A stretch of 64,000 nucleotides of DNA from positions 434,001 through 498,000 of the forward strand of contig NZ_JAEHOB010000002.1 in NCBI RefSeq assembly GCF_016464705.1. The letters are read 5' to 3'. Below the pieces are notes generated by a model. That model worked only from the letters and a program-made list of their open reading frames with translations. It was not told where the DNA came from and did no database searches. Positions 18,320-29,178 of this stretch are shown here, one piece after another. The stretch comes from Qaidamihabitans albus (GTDB lineage Bacteria > Actinomycetota > Actinomycetes > Mycobacteriales > Pseudonocardiaceae). The first letter of the stretch is position 1, and each line of letters begins with the position of its first letter. The translations under genes were made by a program, and so were the position numbers.

Positions 18320-19833
18320 TTCGCCGCCTCCAACTCCGGAACCTGGTGAACCAGCGAGCCGCCCGCGGCGGCGTCGCGTGCGACCTCGTAGGCCGCGCCG
18401 ACCCGGTAGAGCCGGTCGTCGGCCAGCGTCGGCGCCATGATCTGCAGGCCGACCGGGAGACCGTCCTCGTCGGAGAGCCCGCTCGGAACGCTCATGGCCG
18501 GGTTGCCCGCCAGGTTGGCGGGAATCGTGCACAGGTCGGCGAGATACATCGCCAGCGGGTCGTCGACCCGTTCACCGATCTTGAACGCGGTGGTCGGGGT
18601 CGTCGGCGACACGAGCACGTCGACCCGCTCGAACGCCGCCGTGAAGTCGCGGGTGATGAGCGTGCGCACCTTCTGCGCGGAGCCGTAGTAGGCGTCGTAG
18701 TAACCCGAGGACAGCGCGTAGGTGCCGAGCATGATGCGGCGCTTGACCTCGGCGCCGAACCCGGCCTCGCGGGAGAGCGACATGACCTCCTCGGCGCCGT
18801 GCTCGCCGTCGTCGGCGACCCGGAGCCCGTAGCGCATTGCGTCGAAGCGGGCCAGGTTCGAGGAGCACTCGCTGGGCGCGATCAGGTAGTAGGCGGGCAG
18901 CGCGTAGGCGAAGTTGGGGCACGACACCTCGACCACCTCCGCGCCCAGCTCGCGCAGCTGTTCCACCGCGGCCTGGAACGAACGGAGCACGCCCGGCTGG
19001 TAACCCTCCCCGGCGAACTCCTGGACGACGCCGACCCGGACTCCGCTCAGGTCACCGCGCGCCCCTTCCCTGGCAGCCGCGACGACCGGCGGCACGGGCG
19101 CGTCGATCGAGGTGGAGTCGAGCGGGTCGTGGCCGCCGATGACCTCGTGCAGAAGGGCCGCGTCGGTCACCGTCCGCGCGCACGGCCCGGCCTGGTCGAG
19201 CGAGGAGGAGAACGCCACCAGCCCGTAACGGGAGACGCCGCCGTAGGTGGGCTTGACGCCGACCGTCCCGGTGACGGCACCGGGCTGGCGGATCGAGCCG
19301 CCGGTGTCCGTGCCGATCGCCAGCGGCGCCTCGAACGCGGCGAGCGAGGCGGACGAACCGCCGCCGGAACCGCCGGGGATCCGCTCGTGGTCCCACGGGT
19401 TGCGGGTGGGTCCGTACGCCGAGTTCTCGGTGGAGGAGCCCATCGCGAACTCGTCCATGTTCGTCTTGCCGAGGATGACGATCCCGGCCTCGCGCAGCCT
19501 GCGGGTGACCGTCGAGTCGTACGGGGGGAGCCAGTTCTCCAGCGTCTTCGACCCGCACGTGGTGGGGATGCCCTCGGTGGTGAGGACGTCCTTCAGCGCG
19601 AGCGGGACCCCGGCCAGCGGGGAAGCGGGCGCGTGTCCCGCCTCGAGGCCGGCGTCCACCTCGCGGGCCGCGGCGAGCGCTCCCTCGGTGTCGACATGCA
19701 GGAAGGCGTGCACGCGGCCGTCGGCCTCGGCGATGCGGTCCAGGTGCGCCCGCGTGACCTCGGCGGAGGTGACCTCCCGCGCGTGGATCTTGGCGGCCAG
19801 CTCGGCGGCGGTGAGCCTCGTCAGGTCGGTCAC
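18316..19833 (-). CDS. gatA: Asp-tRNA(Asn)/Glu-tRNA(Gln) amidotransferase subunit A
   Basis: 505 residues from the GTG at 19833, overlapping the gatC stop by four bases. GatA is the amidase that releases ammonia from glutamine for the GatB site. The Ser-cis-Ser-Lys triad is present: Lys81 (in LALKDVL), Ser156 ([11 protein letters not shown]) and the nucleophile Ser180 ([12 protein letters not shown]). Frame continuation upstream of the GTG overlaps gatC and is rejected. The complex lets the cell make Gln-tRNA and/or Asn-tRNA indirectly. Confidence 0.97.
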   Translation of the reverse strand: MTDLTRLTAAELAAKIHAREVTSAEVTRAHLDRIAEADGRVHAFLHVDTEGALAAAREVDAGLEAGHAPASPLAGVPLALKDVLTTEGIPTTCGSKTLENWLPPYDSTVTRRLREAGIVILGKTNMDEFAMGSSTENSAYGPTRNPWDHERIPGGSGGGSSASLAAFEAPLAIGTDTGGSIRQPGAVTGTVGVKPTYGGVSRYGLVAFSSSLDQAGPCARTVTDAALLHEVIGGHDPLDSTSIDAPVPPVVAAAREGARGDLSGVRVGVVQEFAGEGYQPGVLRSFQAAVEQLRELGAEVVEVSCPNFAYALPAYYLIAPSECSSNLARFDAMRYGLRVADDGEHGAEEVMSLSREAGFGAEVKRRIMLGTYALSSGYYDAYYGSAQKVRTLITRDFTAAFERVDVLVSPTTPTTAFKIGERVDDPLAMYLADLCTIPANLAGNPAMSVPSGLSDEDGLPVGLQIMAPTLADDRLYRVGAAYEVARDAAAGGSLVHQVPELEAAK

Positions 19834-20129
19834 TGTTCTTCTCCCAGAATCCGCGGTACCCGGAACCTGCCCTCTTCGGCGGCGGGCGCGCCGGCGAGCG
19901 CCTGCTCCTGGCTCAGCCCCGGCCGGATCTCGTCCGCCCGGAAGACGTTGGTCAGCGGCACGGCGTGCGAGGTGGGCGGGATCTCGTCCCCGGCGACCTC
20001 GCCGACCTTCGCCACCGCGTCCAGGATCTGGTCGAGCTGGCCTGCGAAGACGTCCAGTTCCTCGTCGGTGACGGCCAGCCTGGCCAGCTTGGCAAGGTGC
20101 GCGACCTCGTCGCGGGAAATGTTGGGCAC
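19830..20129 (-). CDS. gatC: Asp-tRNA(Asn)/Glu-tRNA(Gln) amidotransferase subunit C
   Basis: 99 residues, the usual GatC size. GatC wraps around the GatA-GatB interface as a small helical chaperone subunit. The family pattern is clear: [22 protein letters not shown] at the start, a central [11 protein letters not shown] helix and [19 protein letters not shown] near the end. First gene of the gatCAB operon, divergent from the ACT protein gene; both would be driven from 20130-20370, where a TAGACT -10-like hexamer for gatC lies at 20180-20175 without a convincing -35. Confidence 0.95.
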   Translation of the reverse strand: MPNISRDEVAHLAKLARLAVTDEELDVFAGQLDQILDAVAKVGEVAGDEIPPTSHAVPLTNVFRADEIRPGLSQEQALAGAPAAEEGRFRVPRILGEEQ

Positions 20130-20370
20130 GCGGGTGACTCCCCGGATGTTCTCGACTTGGGTGTTTCCCCAGGCAGTCTATGGCTTGCGAGCCGGCCCTC
20201 TCGACTGGCCCACGGGTGCGCTGGGAAGCTGGACGCGAGCGGCGACTCCACTTGGCGCGGCGCTTCTGCCACAATCAGCGGCCGGCACACGCGCTCCACG
20301 GCAAGGAGGGAGTGCCCGACTCGACTGACCGTCTGAAAGCTGCGGTGAGCTGCTTGAACGAGGTGAACAG

Positions 20371-21024
20371 GTGTCTTTCCTGATCCGGGTACAGCTGCCG
20401 GACAGTCCGGGAACCCTCGGTGCCGTGGCCACCGCCCTCGGCCTCGCCGGGGCCGACATCCTCAGCGTGGACGTGGTCGAGCGGGGCAACGGCATCGCCG
20501 TCGACGACCTGGTCGTGGAGCTGCCGTCGGGGCGGCTGCCGGACGCGCTGATCACGGCGGCCGAGAGCATCGAGGGAGTCGAGGTCGACGCCGTACGGCC
20601 GTATGCGGGTGTGCTCGACACCCATCGTGAGCTGGAGCTCGTCGAGGAGATCGCCGGTCAGCCCGCGTCCGGGCTCAGCCTGCTCGCCGAAGGGGTGCCG
20701 CGGATAATCCGGGCGGGCTGGTCGCTGGTCGTGCAGCAGTCCGACGAGGGCGTGCTGCGGCTGGCCGCGTCCGGCGCGGCCCCGGAGGCGCCGGTCACCG
20801 ACATGCCGTGGCTGCCGCTGGAACGGGCGACGGTGCTCGACTCGGAGGACTCCTGGATACCGGAGACCTGGCAGGAGCTGGGCACGGAACTGGCCGCGAC
20901 GCCCCTTGGCAAGCCCGACCGGGCGCTGCTCGTGGGACGTCCCGGCGGCCCCATGTTCCGCGCCGCCGAGGTGGCCCGGCTCGCCCATCTCGCCGGAATC
21001 GTCGCGGTCGTCCTGGACTCGTGA
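20371..21024 (+). CDS. ACT-domain amino-acid-binding protein
   Basis: 217 residues from the GTG at 20371, with GAGG about 8 nt upstream. The N-terminal ACT domain (FLIRVQLPDSPGTLGAVATALGLAGADI) is the fold that binds amino acids in regulatory subunits; the rest (~90-217) looks like a degenerate GNAT-type domain, a guess from the terminal ARLAHLAGIVAVVLDS stretch. The position divergent from gatCAB matches Rv3013 of M. tuberculosis. Its ligand and role are unknown. The stop TGA is the one in palindrome copy 3. Confidence 0.75.
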   Translation: MSFLIRVQLPDSPGTLGAVATALGLAGADILSVDVVERGNGIAVDDLVVELPSGRLPDALITAAESIEGVEVDAVRPYAGVLDTHRELELVEEIAGQPASGLSLLAEGVPRIIRAGWSLVVQQSDEGVLRLAASGAAPEAPVTDMPWLPLERATVLDSEDSWIPETWQELGTELAATPLGKPDRALLVGRPGGPMFRAAEVARLAHLAGIVAVVLDS

Positions 21025-21063
21025 GTGCGTACACGAGTTCTAACTCGTGTACGCACTCACGAG
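21018..21063. repeat. 46-bp palindromic repeat, copy 3 (perfect)
   Basis: Two fully complementary 22-nt arms around a 2-nt centre; this is the only copy with no mismatch and serves as the type sequence: CTCGTGAGTGCGTACACGAG, then TT-CT-AA, then the inverse. TGA at 21022-21024 is the stop codon of the ACT protein. Confidence 0.9.
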
Positions 21064-21128
21064 AGGTGACCAGGCGTGCCACCGCGTGGCCCAGATCGTT
21101 GACCAGGTGAGAACGTACAATCGAGGCG

Positions 21129-21794
21129 ATGGCCTCGCCCGACTCCACCGCTGACTCCGCGCCCGGCACGCGCGCGGAGCAGGTGGAGGAGCGGCTCGCC
21201 ATCCCCGTGCTCGTCGCGGCGCTGGTGTCCGTGCCCGCGGTCTTCCTCACCACCACCGGCGGCACGGCGGCAGTGGTCGGGATGCTGCTCAACTGGCTGT
21301 CACTGGTCGTGCTGCTCGGGGAGTCGGCCGTGCTGCTCTGGGTCAGCCGCGATGTCGCCAAGTGGGTGCGGGAGCACCGGTGGCAGCTGATCGTGACGGG
21401 GGCGACGGTGCCCGCGGTCGTGTTCGCCGTCGGCCCCGTGCAGATCCTGCGGCTGCTGCTCTCACTCGGTGCCCTGCGGATCCTGCGAGCGGGGCGGATC
21501 GTGCGCGCCGGCCGGGTGATCCGCCGCAGGGCCGGGCTCGACAAGGGCCGCGGCCGGTGGCTGCTGGCCGGTGCGACGGCACTGGCCGCCGTGTTCGTGG
21601 CGATCGTGCTCGCGGACCCCACCTCGCGCAGCCGCCGCGTCACCGACTGGGTGCTCGACAACGTCGGCGTCGTCCCCGCGATCGCGGGCGGGCTGGTGCT
21701 CGCCGCCGCGACGGTGCTCACGCTCCGCTACCGCAGCAGCGACCGGGTCCGCGACACGCTGCGCAGACTCACCCGCCGCCGCGACGCCTCGTGA
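21129..21794 (+). CDS. Voltage-sensor-like membrane protein without a recognisable pore
   Basis: 221 residues. Predicted helices: S1 (~24-41), S2 (~47-72, with Glu65), S3 (~84-104), an S4-like helix (~115-134), then two more (~144-162 and ~180-199). The S4-like helix has Arg at 117, 120, 123, 126, 129 and 132, the exact every-third-residue pattern of voltage-sensor S4 segments. The region where a K-channel pore loop should lie (163-179) is short, polar/basic and has no TVGYGD or similar filter. It could be a degenerate channel, a sensor module or an unrelated protein. The stop lies in palindrome copy 4. Confidence 0.6.
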   Translation: MASPDSTADSAPGTRAEQVEERLAIPVLVAALVSVPAVFLTTTGGTAAVVGMLLNWLSLVVLLGESAVLLWVSRDVAKWVREHRWQLIVTGATVPAVVFAVGPVQILRLLLSLGALRILRAGRIVRAGRVIRRRAGLDKGRGRWLLAGATALAAVFVAIVLADPTSRSRRVTDWVLDNVGVVPAIAGGLVLAAATVLTLRYRSSDRVRDTLRRLTRRRDAS

Positions 21795-21809
21795 GTGCGC
21801 AGACGAGTT

Positions 21810-24501
<2,692 letters not shown>

Positions 24502-24506
24502 CTAGC

Positions 24507-25202
24507 CTAGTCAGTTCCCCCGACATTCTCGTTCAGGCTGTTCAGGTTGCGGACCAGGTCACGGAACTCCAGCAGGGTGAGCGAGCCGGCGGGCTCGGCC
24601 TCGGCGGTCTCCACGCGGCATAGCCGGTCGGCGGCCAGCCGCTCGCCCAGCGCCGCGTCCAGCGGCAGGAACGTCAGTGCCACGCGCGTCTGCTCGTCCA
24701 GCTCGGCGAACCGCGGGTGGTGCACGGCCACGTCGACCACCTGCTCGGCCTCGTCGACCTGCACGGCCAGCCGCACGTCGGCGAGCGCGACCCGGTGCTC
24801 GCCGACGTTGACGGTGACCTCGCTCGGATCTGGCACCGGCGGCACCGAGTCGTGGTACTCCCAGATGGCGTCCTCGGCGGGCGCCGCGGCCCGCCACGCG
24901 TCGGTGTAGGGCCGCAGCGCCGGATCCTCCTGACCGCTCACGACCAGCGCGTAGACCGCCCGCCGCCCACGTTCGAGTGAAAACTGAAGGCGCGGATGCA
25001 CCCTGGCCACCGCGTCGCACAGCGCCACCTCGACCCGCTGCGGCTCGCGGTCACCGAGCGCGGCGCTCACCTCGGGCAGCAGTCCCTGCCAGCGGCGCCA
25101 GAACTCGCGGGCCGCCTCGGCGGGGTCGGCGGGCACGGGCTGCTCCGGCCACGGCGTGCGGGGGTCCGGCGGTTCCCGGCGGGATCGCCCGAAAAGTCGC
25201 AT
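24507..25202 (-). CDS. Conserved-looking hypothetical protein
   Basis: 231 residues, soluble, no signal or membrane segment. It opens with a basic MRLFGRSRREPPDP and has a Trp-rich segment (REFWRRWQGLLPEVSAALG), then mixed alpha/beta sequence ending LTLLEFRDLVRNLNSLNENV. I do not recognise a family. It lies between the MetE-like gene (9 nt) and ligA (11 nt), clearly one transcription unit, but the neighbours do not suggest a function. Confidence 0.6.
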   Translation of the reverse strand: MRLFGRSRREPPDPRTPWPEQPVPADPAEAAREFWRRWQGLLPEVSAALGDREPQRVEVALCDAVARVHPRLQFSLERGRRAVYALVVSGQEDPALRPYTDAWRAAAPAEDAIWEYHDSVPPVPDPSEVTVNVGEHRVALADVRLAVQVDEAEQVVDVAVHHPRFAELDEQTRVALTFLPLDAALGERLAADRLCRVETAEAEPAGSLTLLEFRDLVRNLNSLNENVGGTD

Positions 25203-25211
25203 GCCCGAGTC

Positions 25212-26249
25212 CTACCAGCCCTCGGGCGGCTCCACGAACGCCTTGCCGAGATCCCGGGTGAGAGCCAGCGCGCGGCGCATCCAGTCGTGGCTCGCTCGGG
25301 CAAGGCCACACGTCGGCGTCGGCACCGACCGCTCCCCGAGAGTCGACCGGCCGAAGCCGAGCCGGTCGACCAGGCGCAGCGCGGGCGAGGCCACGTCGTG
25401 CAGGCTGGGCCGGTCTTCCGGTTCCTCCGCGGGCACCAGCCCCAGCAGGAAGACCGTGCCTGCGTCCCACGCCTCACCGAACTGGTCGAGCAGCGTGCCC
25501 GGCGCGCCCTCCAGCTGCGTCGCGTCGATGGCGAGCGCCCCGGCGCCGGTCGCGCGCAGCAGGCCGACCGGCGGCCGAGGCCCGCAGCAGTGCAGGACCA
25601 CCCGCTGGCCGGTGACCCGCTCGGCCGCCGCCACGACCGTCGCGAGCAGGTCACGCGCCTCCGGCTCGGGCACCGAACGGACCGTGCCGTAGCCGGACGG
25701 GGTCGAGAGGGCACCCGCGAGCACGGCGGGCAGCGTTGGCTCGTCGAACTGCACCACCACCTGCGCCCCGGTGCGGGCGGCGAGCTCGCGGACGTGCGCG
25801 GTGAGCCCCTCGACGAGCGAGGTGGCGAAGTCGCGCGTGGCGCCGGGGTCGGTCAGCACCCGGTGCCCGCGGGCCAGCTCGATGCCCGCGGCGAGCGTCC
25901 ACGGCCCCGCGACCTGCGTCTTGATCACCCGTGGCGCGGTGCCCACGCGGCCGCAGGCGTCCTCGAGGGCGTCGAGGTCCCAGCGCAGCAGGTCGGTGCC
26001 GCGCCGGTGGTCGCGGCCTGCGCGGGCGGCGACCCGGTAGCCGCTCGGCACCACCTCGACGGCCAGGTCGACGAGCAGCGCGGCGGTGCGCCCGAGCATG
26101 TCGGCGCCGACGCCACGGTCCGGCAGCTCCGGCAGGTACGGGAACTCGGGCAGCTCACCGAGCACGATCGCGGCGGTCTCGGCCGCGTCGGTGCCCGGCA
26201 TCGAGCCGATTCCGGTGGCCACTCCAGCGGGCCAGGCTTGCTCAGTCAC
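25212..26249 (-). CDS. Cobalamin-independent methionine synthase-like protein (MetE C-terminal fold)
   Basis: 345 residues, about the size of one MetE catalytic barrel. Family features: TGIGSMPGTD at the start, KTQVAGPWTLA, VVQFDEPTLP, VLHCCGPRP, which supplies the His and Cys that bind zinc in MetE, and a late Cys in TPTCGLARAS. The N-terminal folate half of full MetE is absent, as in the archaeal core enzymes. The position matches Rv3015c. It could transfer methyl groups to homocysteine or act on other thiols; the methyl donor is unknown. Confidence 0.75.
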   Translation of the reverse strand: MTEQAWPAGVATGIGSMPGTDAAETAAIVLGELPEFPYLPELPDRGVGADMLGRTAALLVDLAVEVVPSGYRVAARAGRDHRRGTDLLRWDLDALEDACGRVGTAPRVIKTQVAGPWTLAAGIELARGHRVLTDPGATRDFATSLVEGLTAHVRELAARTGAQVVVQFDEPTLPAVLAGALSTPSGYGTVRSVPEPEARDLLATVVAAAERVTGQRVVLHCCGPRPPVGLLRATGAGALAIDATQLEGAPGTLLDQFGEAWDAGTVFLLGLVPAEEPEDRPSLHDVASPALRLVDRLGFGRSTLGERSVPTPTCGLARASHDWMRRALALTRDLGKAFVEPPEGW

Positions 26250-26367
26250 ACCCCGATTCTGCTCGCCGCCCGGTGCCGGTGCGGAAGGCCCCCGGTCCCT
26301 GCTCGGGTCACGCGGATCGAACGATCAGCTGGTACCCGGCGGCGTCCGGCGTGGCTACGCTCAGGCC

Positions 26368-27207
26368 ATGACGAGCAGCGCACCGGCACCGGGCTGGTAT
26401 CCCGACCACCACGACGCACACCTGGCCCGCTGGTGGGACGGCCGGGCCTGGACCGCCCATACCCAGCCCGCCCAGCAGCAGCCCGCCCACGGTGCTCCCG
26501 GTGCTCACGATGCGGAGGCGATCGAGCTCGACATCGAGCGCGGTCACGACCCGGCGCGCATCCAGCAGCAGGCGGCCAAGGGCACGGGCGGCTCCGGCGG
26601 CGGCTTCGCGGGCGGCGGCACGCTGTTCACCGAGCCGGTACTGGTGGTCAACCAGCGCGCCAAGCTCATCGAGATGGCCAGCGAGTACGGCGTGTTCGAC
26701 CAGCACGGCAGGCAGATCGGCGGCGTCGTCCAGGTCGGGCAGAGCATGCTGAAGAAGATGGTGCGGCTGCTCACGAAGTACGACCAGTTCCTGACCCACC
26801 GGTTCGAGGTCCGCGACGCCGCGCACAACACGCTGCTGCGGGTGACCCGCCCGGCGAAGGTGTTCAAGTCGCGGTTCCAGGTGAGCAGGGCGGACGGCTC
26901 ACCGGTCGGCGAGGTGTCCCAGGAGAACGTCTTCGGCAAGATCCGGTTCGCCTTCACCGTGCAGGGACAGAAGGTGGGCGCGATCAAGGCGGAGAACTGG
27001 CGGGCGTGGAACTTCTCGATCACCGATCACACCGACACCGAGGTCGCGCGGATCACCAAGACCTTCGGCGGTTTCGTGAAGGCCGCGTTCACCACCGCGG
27101 ACAACTACGTGGTGCAGATCCACCGGCCGCTGCCCGACCCGCTGGCGAGCATGGTCATCGCCGCGGCGCTCACCGTCGACACGGCACTCAAGCAGGACGC
27201 CAACTAA
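26368..27207 (+). CDS. DUF2510 plus phospholipid-scramblase-like protein
   Basis: 279 residues from the ATG at 26368. The N-terminus PGWYPDHHDAHLARWWDGRAWT is a DUF2510 domain, a short Trp-rich module common at the ends of actinobacterial membrane-associated proteins. After a Gln/Gly linker (~30-85) comes a scramblase/tubby-C-like beta-barrel domain (LVVNQRAKLIEMASEYGVFD, GKIRFAFTVQGQKVGAIKAENW). No clear transmembrane helix apart from a weak C-terminal hydrophobic stretch (LASMVIAAALTVDTAL). The scramblase label is by fold only; bacterial members have no proven lipid-flipping activity that I know of. Confidence 0.75.
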   Translation: MTSSAPAPGWYPDHHDAHLARWWDGRAWTAHTQPAQQQPAHGAPGAHDAEAIELDIERGHDPARIQQQAAKGTGGSGGGFAGGGTLFTEPVLVVNQRAKLIEMASEYGVFDQHGRQIGGVVQVGQSMLKKMVRLLTKYDQFLTHRFEVRDAAHNTLLRVTRPAKVFKSRFQVSRADGSPVGEVSQENVFGKIRFAFTVQGQKVGAIKAENWRAWNFSITDHTDTEVARITKTFGGFVKAAFTTADNYVVQIHRPLPDPLASMVIAAALTVDTALKQDAN

Positions 27208-27303
27208 GCGTTCGTTCAGTGATGTGTGTCTCAGCTTGCTCCGTCGAGCGCTCCCGACCTGGTCAGATCGAGGAGGTAGTGAACGCGAGACAGTGAGGTC
27301 GCC

Positions 27304-28347
27304 GTGGAACCGCTCGACGAGGACAGCAGCAGGCACTGGGCCGAACCGGGCGTCTACCGGGTCGCGCCGGGTGTGTACCGCATCCCCCTTCCGCTGCCGC
27401 ACGACGCGCTGAGGGCGGTCAACGTCTACGCGGTCACCGACGGCGAGTCGCTCACCCTGATCGACTCCGGCTGGGCGCTGACCGAGGCGCGCGAGCAGCT
27501 GGCGGCCGGGCTCAAGGGCATTGGCGCCGGGCTCGGGGACGTCGGCCAGTTCCTCGTCACCCACGTCCACCGCGACCACTACACGCTGGCGGTGACGCTG
27601 CGGCGGGAGTTCGGCGGCACGATCGCGCTCGGTGAGCACGAGGAGCCGTCGCTGAAGCTCGCCGGCGCGCCCGGCACCGCGCCGATGGCGGCGCAGGTGC
27701 GGCTGCTGCACCAGGCCGGCGCGGAACCGGTCGTCGAGGAACTGACCGCGCTGTTCGGCGAGTCCCCGCGGCGCACCGCCGAGGACGTGTGGGAGGAGCC
27801 GGACGTCTGGCTCACCCCTGGCAGGCGCGCGGCGCTGCCCGGCAGGGAGCTAGAGGTCGTGCACACGCCCGGGCACACGGCCGGGCACGTGGTGTTCGTC
27901 GACGACCCGGCCGGGCTGCTGTTCACCGGGGACCACGTGCTGCCGCACATCACGCCGTCGATCGGCTTCCAGCCCGCGCCGGCCGAGCTGCCGCTGCGGC
28001 AGTACCTCGGCTCGCTGCGGCTGGTGCGGGAGATGCCCGACCGGCGGATGCTGCCCGCGCACGGCGAGGTGTCGCCGAGCGTGCACGAGCGGGTCGACGA
28101 GCTGCTGGCCCACCACGACCACCGGCTGGCCGAGATCGGCGAGACGATCGCGCGCGGCGCGAGCACCGCGTACGAGTCGGCGCTGCGGCTGGGCTGGACC
28201 AGGCGCGCCCGCAAGCTGACCGAGCTGGACCCGTTCAACAAGATGCTCGCCGTGCTGGAGACCGGCGCACACCTGGACCTGCTGGTGGCGCAGGACAGGC
28301 TCGCGGCAACCGACACGGACGGCATCCGCCGCTACACACTCCCCTGA
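27304..28347 (+). CDS. Metallo-beta-lactamase fold hydrolase
   Basis: 347 residues from the GTG at 27304. The metal motif reads HVHRDHYTL (HxHxDH), with further ligands in VVHTPGHTAGHVVFV and LFTGDHVLPH and a final His in PAHGE. A winged-helix-like C-terminal part (~270-330, ESALRLGWTRRARKL) is of the kind seen in LACTB2/RNase-like MBL proteins. Typical annotation is MBL-fold metallo-hydrolase acting on thioesters, esters or lactones; the substrate is not readable. It stands alone. Confidence 0.88.
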   Translation: MEPLDEDSSRHWAEPGVYRVAPGVYRIPLPLPHDALRAVNVYAVTDGESLTLIDSGWALTEAREQLAAGLKGIGAGLGDVGQFLVTHVHRDHYTLAVTLRREFGGTIALGEHEEPSLKLAGAPGTAPMAAQVRLLHQAGAEPVVEELTALFGESPRRTAEDVWEEPDVWLTPGRRAALPGRELEVVHTPGHTAGHVVFVDDPAGLLFTGDHVLPHITPSIGFQPAPAELPLRQYLGSLRLVREMPDRRMLPAHGEVSPSVHERVDELLAHHDHRLAEIGETIARGASTAYESALRLGWTRRARKLTELDPFNKMLAVLETGAHLDLLVAQDRLAATDTDGIRRYTLP

Positions 28348-28395
28348 CCGCCCGCGATCCCCCGTAGCCGGTGAGTGCCCGGATCCGCCGCGCCG

Positions 28396-28446
28396 CCTGA
28401 ACGCAGCACTCGCGGGTCTGAACGCAGCACTCGCGGGACTCGCGGG
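28396..28446. repeat. Two and a half tandem 21-nt units upstream of vapBC
   Basis: The 20 bases CTGAACGCAGCACTCGCGGG occur at 28397-28416 and again, without change, at 28418-28437, followed by a third partial unit ACTCGCGGG. The array ends 25 nt before the vapB -10 hexamer. It could be an operator array for the VapBC complex or an unrelated duplication. Confidence 0.7.
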
Positions 28447-28470
28447 GGGCGGGGCTAGGCGGTGTGGTGT

Positions 28471-28476
28471 TAATAT
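28471..28476 (+). promoter_or_regulatory. vapBC -10 element
   Basis: TAATAT lies 6 nt before the vapB ATG in an A/T-rich island unusual for this genome. There is no Shine-Dalgarno sequence, so vapB is probably translated from a leaderless mRNA. I see no good -35. Confidence 0.55.
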
Positions 28477-28482
28477 GCTTTT

Positions 28483-28740
28483 ATGCGCACCACCGTTCAG
28501 CTGCCTACCGAAGTGCTCCGCGCCGCGAAAGCCGAGGCGGCTGCCCGGGGCGAGACCCTGAAGGAGTTCCTCACGCGCGCCGTCGTGCACGAGCTCGGTG
28601 ATTCCACCACCGCCCCCACGCGGACCCGGGTGCGGCTGCCGCTCGTGGAAAGCACGCGACCGCACACCGTGGACATCTCGAACGCGGACATCGAGGCGGT
28701 CTTCGCCGCCGAGGACGCCGAGAAGCACGGCGGACACTGA
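28483..28740 (+). CDS. vapB: VapB-type antitoxin
   Basis: 85 residues. MRTTVQLPTEVLRAAKAEAAARGETLKEFLTRAV is a ribbon-helix-helix DNA-binding domain: a basic beta-strand followed by two helices. The tail (~45-85) ends in acidic residues expected to thread into the toxin. It is followed by vapC with a one-base overlap (TGATG), standard for toxin-antitoxin pairs. VapB represses its own promoter with VapC; the tandem repeat at 28396-28446 is a candidate binding region. Confidence 0.8.
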   Translation: MRTTVQLPTEVLRAAKAEAAARGETLKEFLTRAVVHELGDSTTAPTRTRVRLPLVESTRPHTVDISNADIEAVFAAEDAEKHGGH

Positions 28741-29159
28741 TGCTGCTCGACGTCGGGGTCTGGCTCGCGGCCGTCTGGGCGGGACACGTCCACCACCCGC
28801 GCGCGGCCGCCTGGTTCGACGAACAGACCGGCGACCTGCGGCTCTGCCGGGTGACCCAGATGGGCCTGCTGCGGCTGCTGTCCAACCCCGCCGTCATGGG
28901 CGACGACGTGCTTGCCCGCGCCGGCGCCTGGAAGGTCCTCGACCGGCTCCGGGCCGACGACCGGGTGCAGTGGGCGGGCGAACCGGCCCAGGTGGAACAG
29001 GCGTGGCGAGCGATCTCCGCGCGCGAGGACAACAGCCACAAGCTCTGGACGGACGACTACCTGGCGTCGTTCGCACAGGCCGCGGGCCTCACACTGGTGA
29101 CGCTGGACACCGGCTTCGCCGGCCGCTACGGGTCGATCAACGTGACATCGCTGCTCTGA
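28740..29159 (+). CDS. vapC: VapC-type PIN-domain toxin
   Basis: 139 residues, a PIN-domain ribonuclease toxin by fold. Candidate metal-site residues are Asp4 (MLLDVGVWLA), Asp105/Asp106 (LWTDDYLASF) and Asp123 (VTLDTGFA). The usual second acidic residue is replaced by Gln40 in RVTQMGLLRLLSNPAVMG, and the Asn normally following the first Asp (DVN) is Gly6. The same Gln substitution is, from memory, normal for one VapC subfamily with the LLSNPAVMG signature. VapC toxins of mycobacteria cut specific tRNAs or rRNA; the target here is unknown. Confidence 0.8.
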   Translation: MLLDVGVWLAAVWAGHVHHPRAAAWFDEQTGDLRLCRVTQMGLLRLLSNPAVMGDDVLARAGAWKVLDRLRADDRVQWAGEPAQVEQAWRAISAREDNSHKLWTDDYLASFAQAAGLTLVTLDTGFAGRYGSINVTSLL

Positions 29160-29178
29160 CTCACGGCGGCCGGGCAGG

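Noticed and set aside
28483-29159. VapBC as part of a defence or prophage island
   Set aside because: Neighbours are ordinary metabolic genes; no integrase, attachment site, restriction or phage genes are seen.
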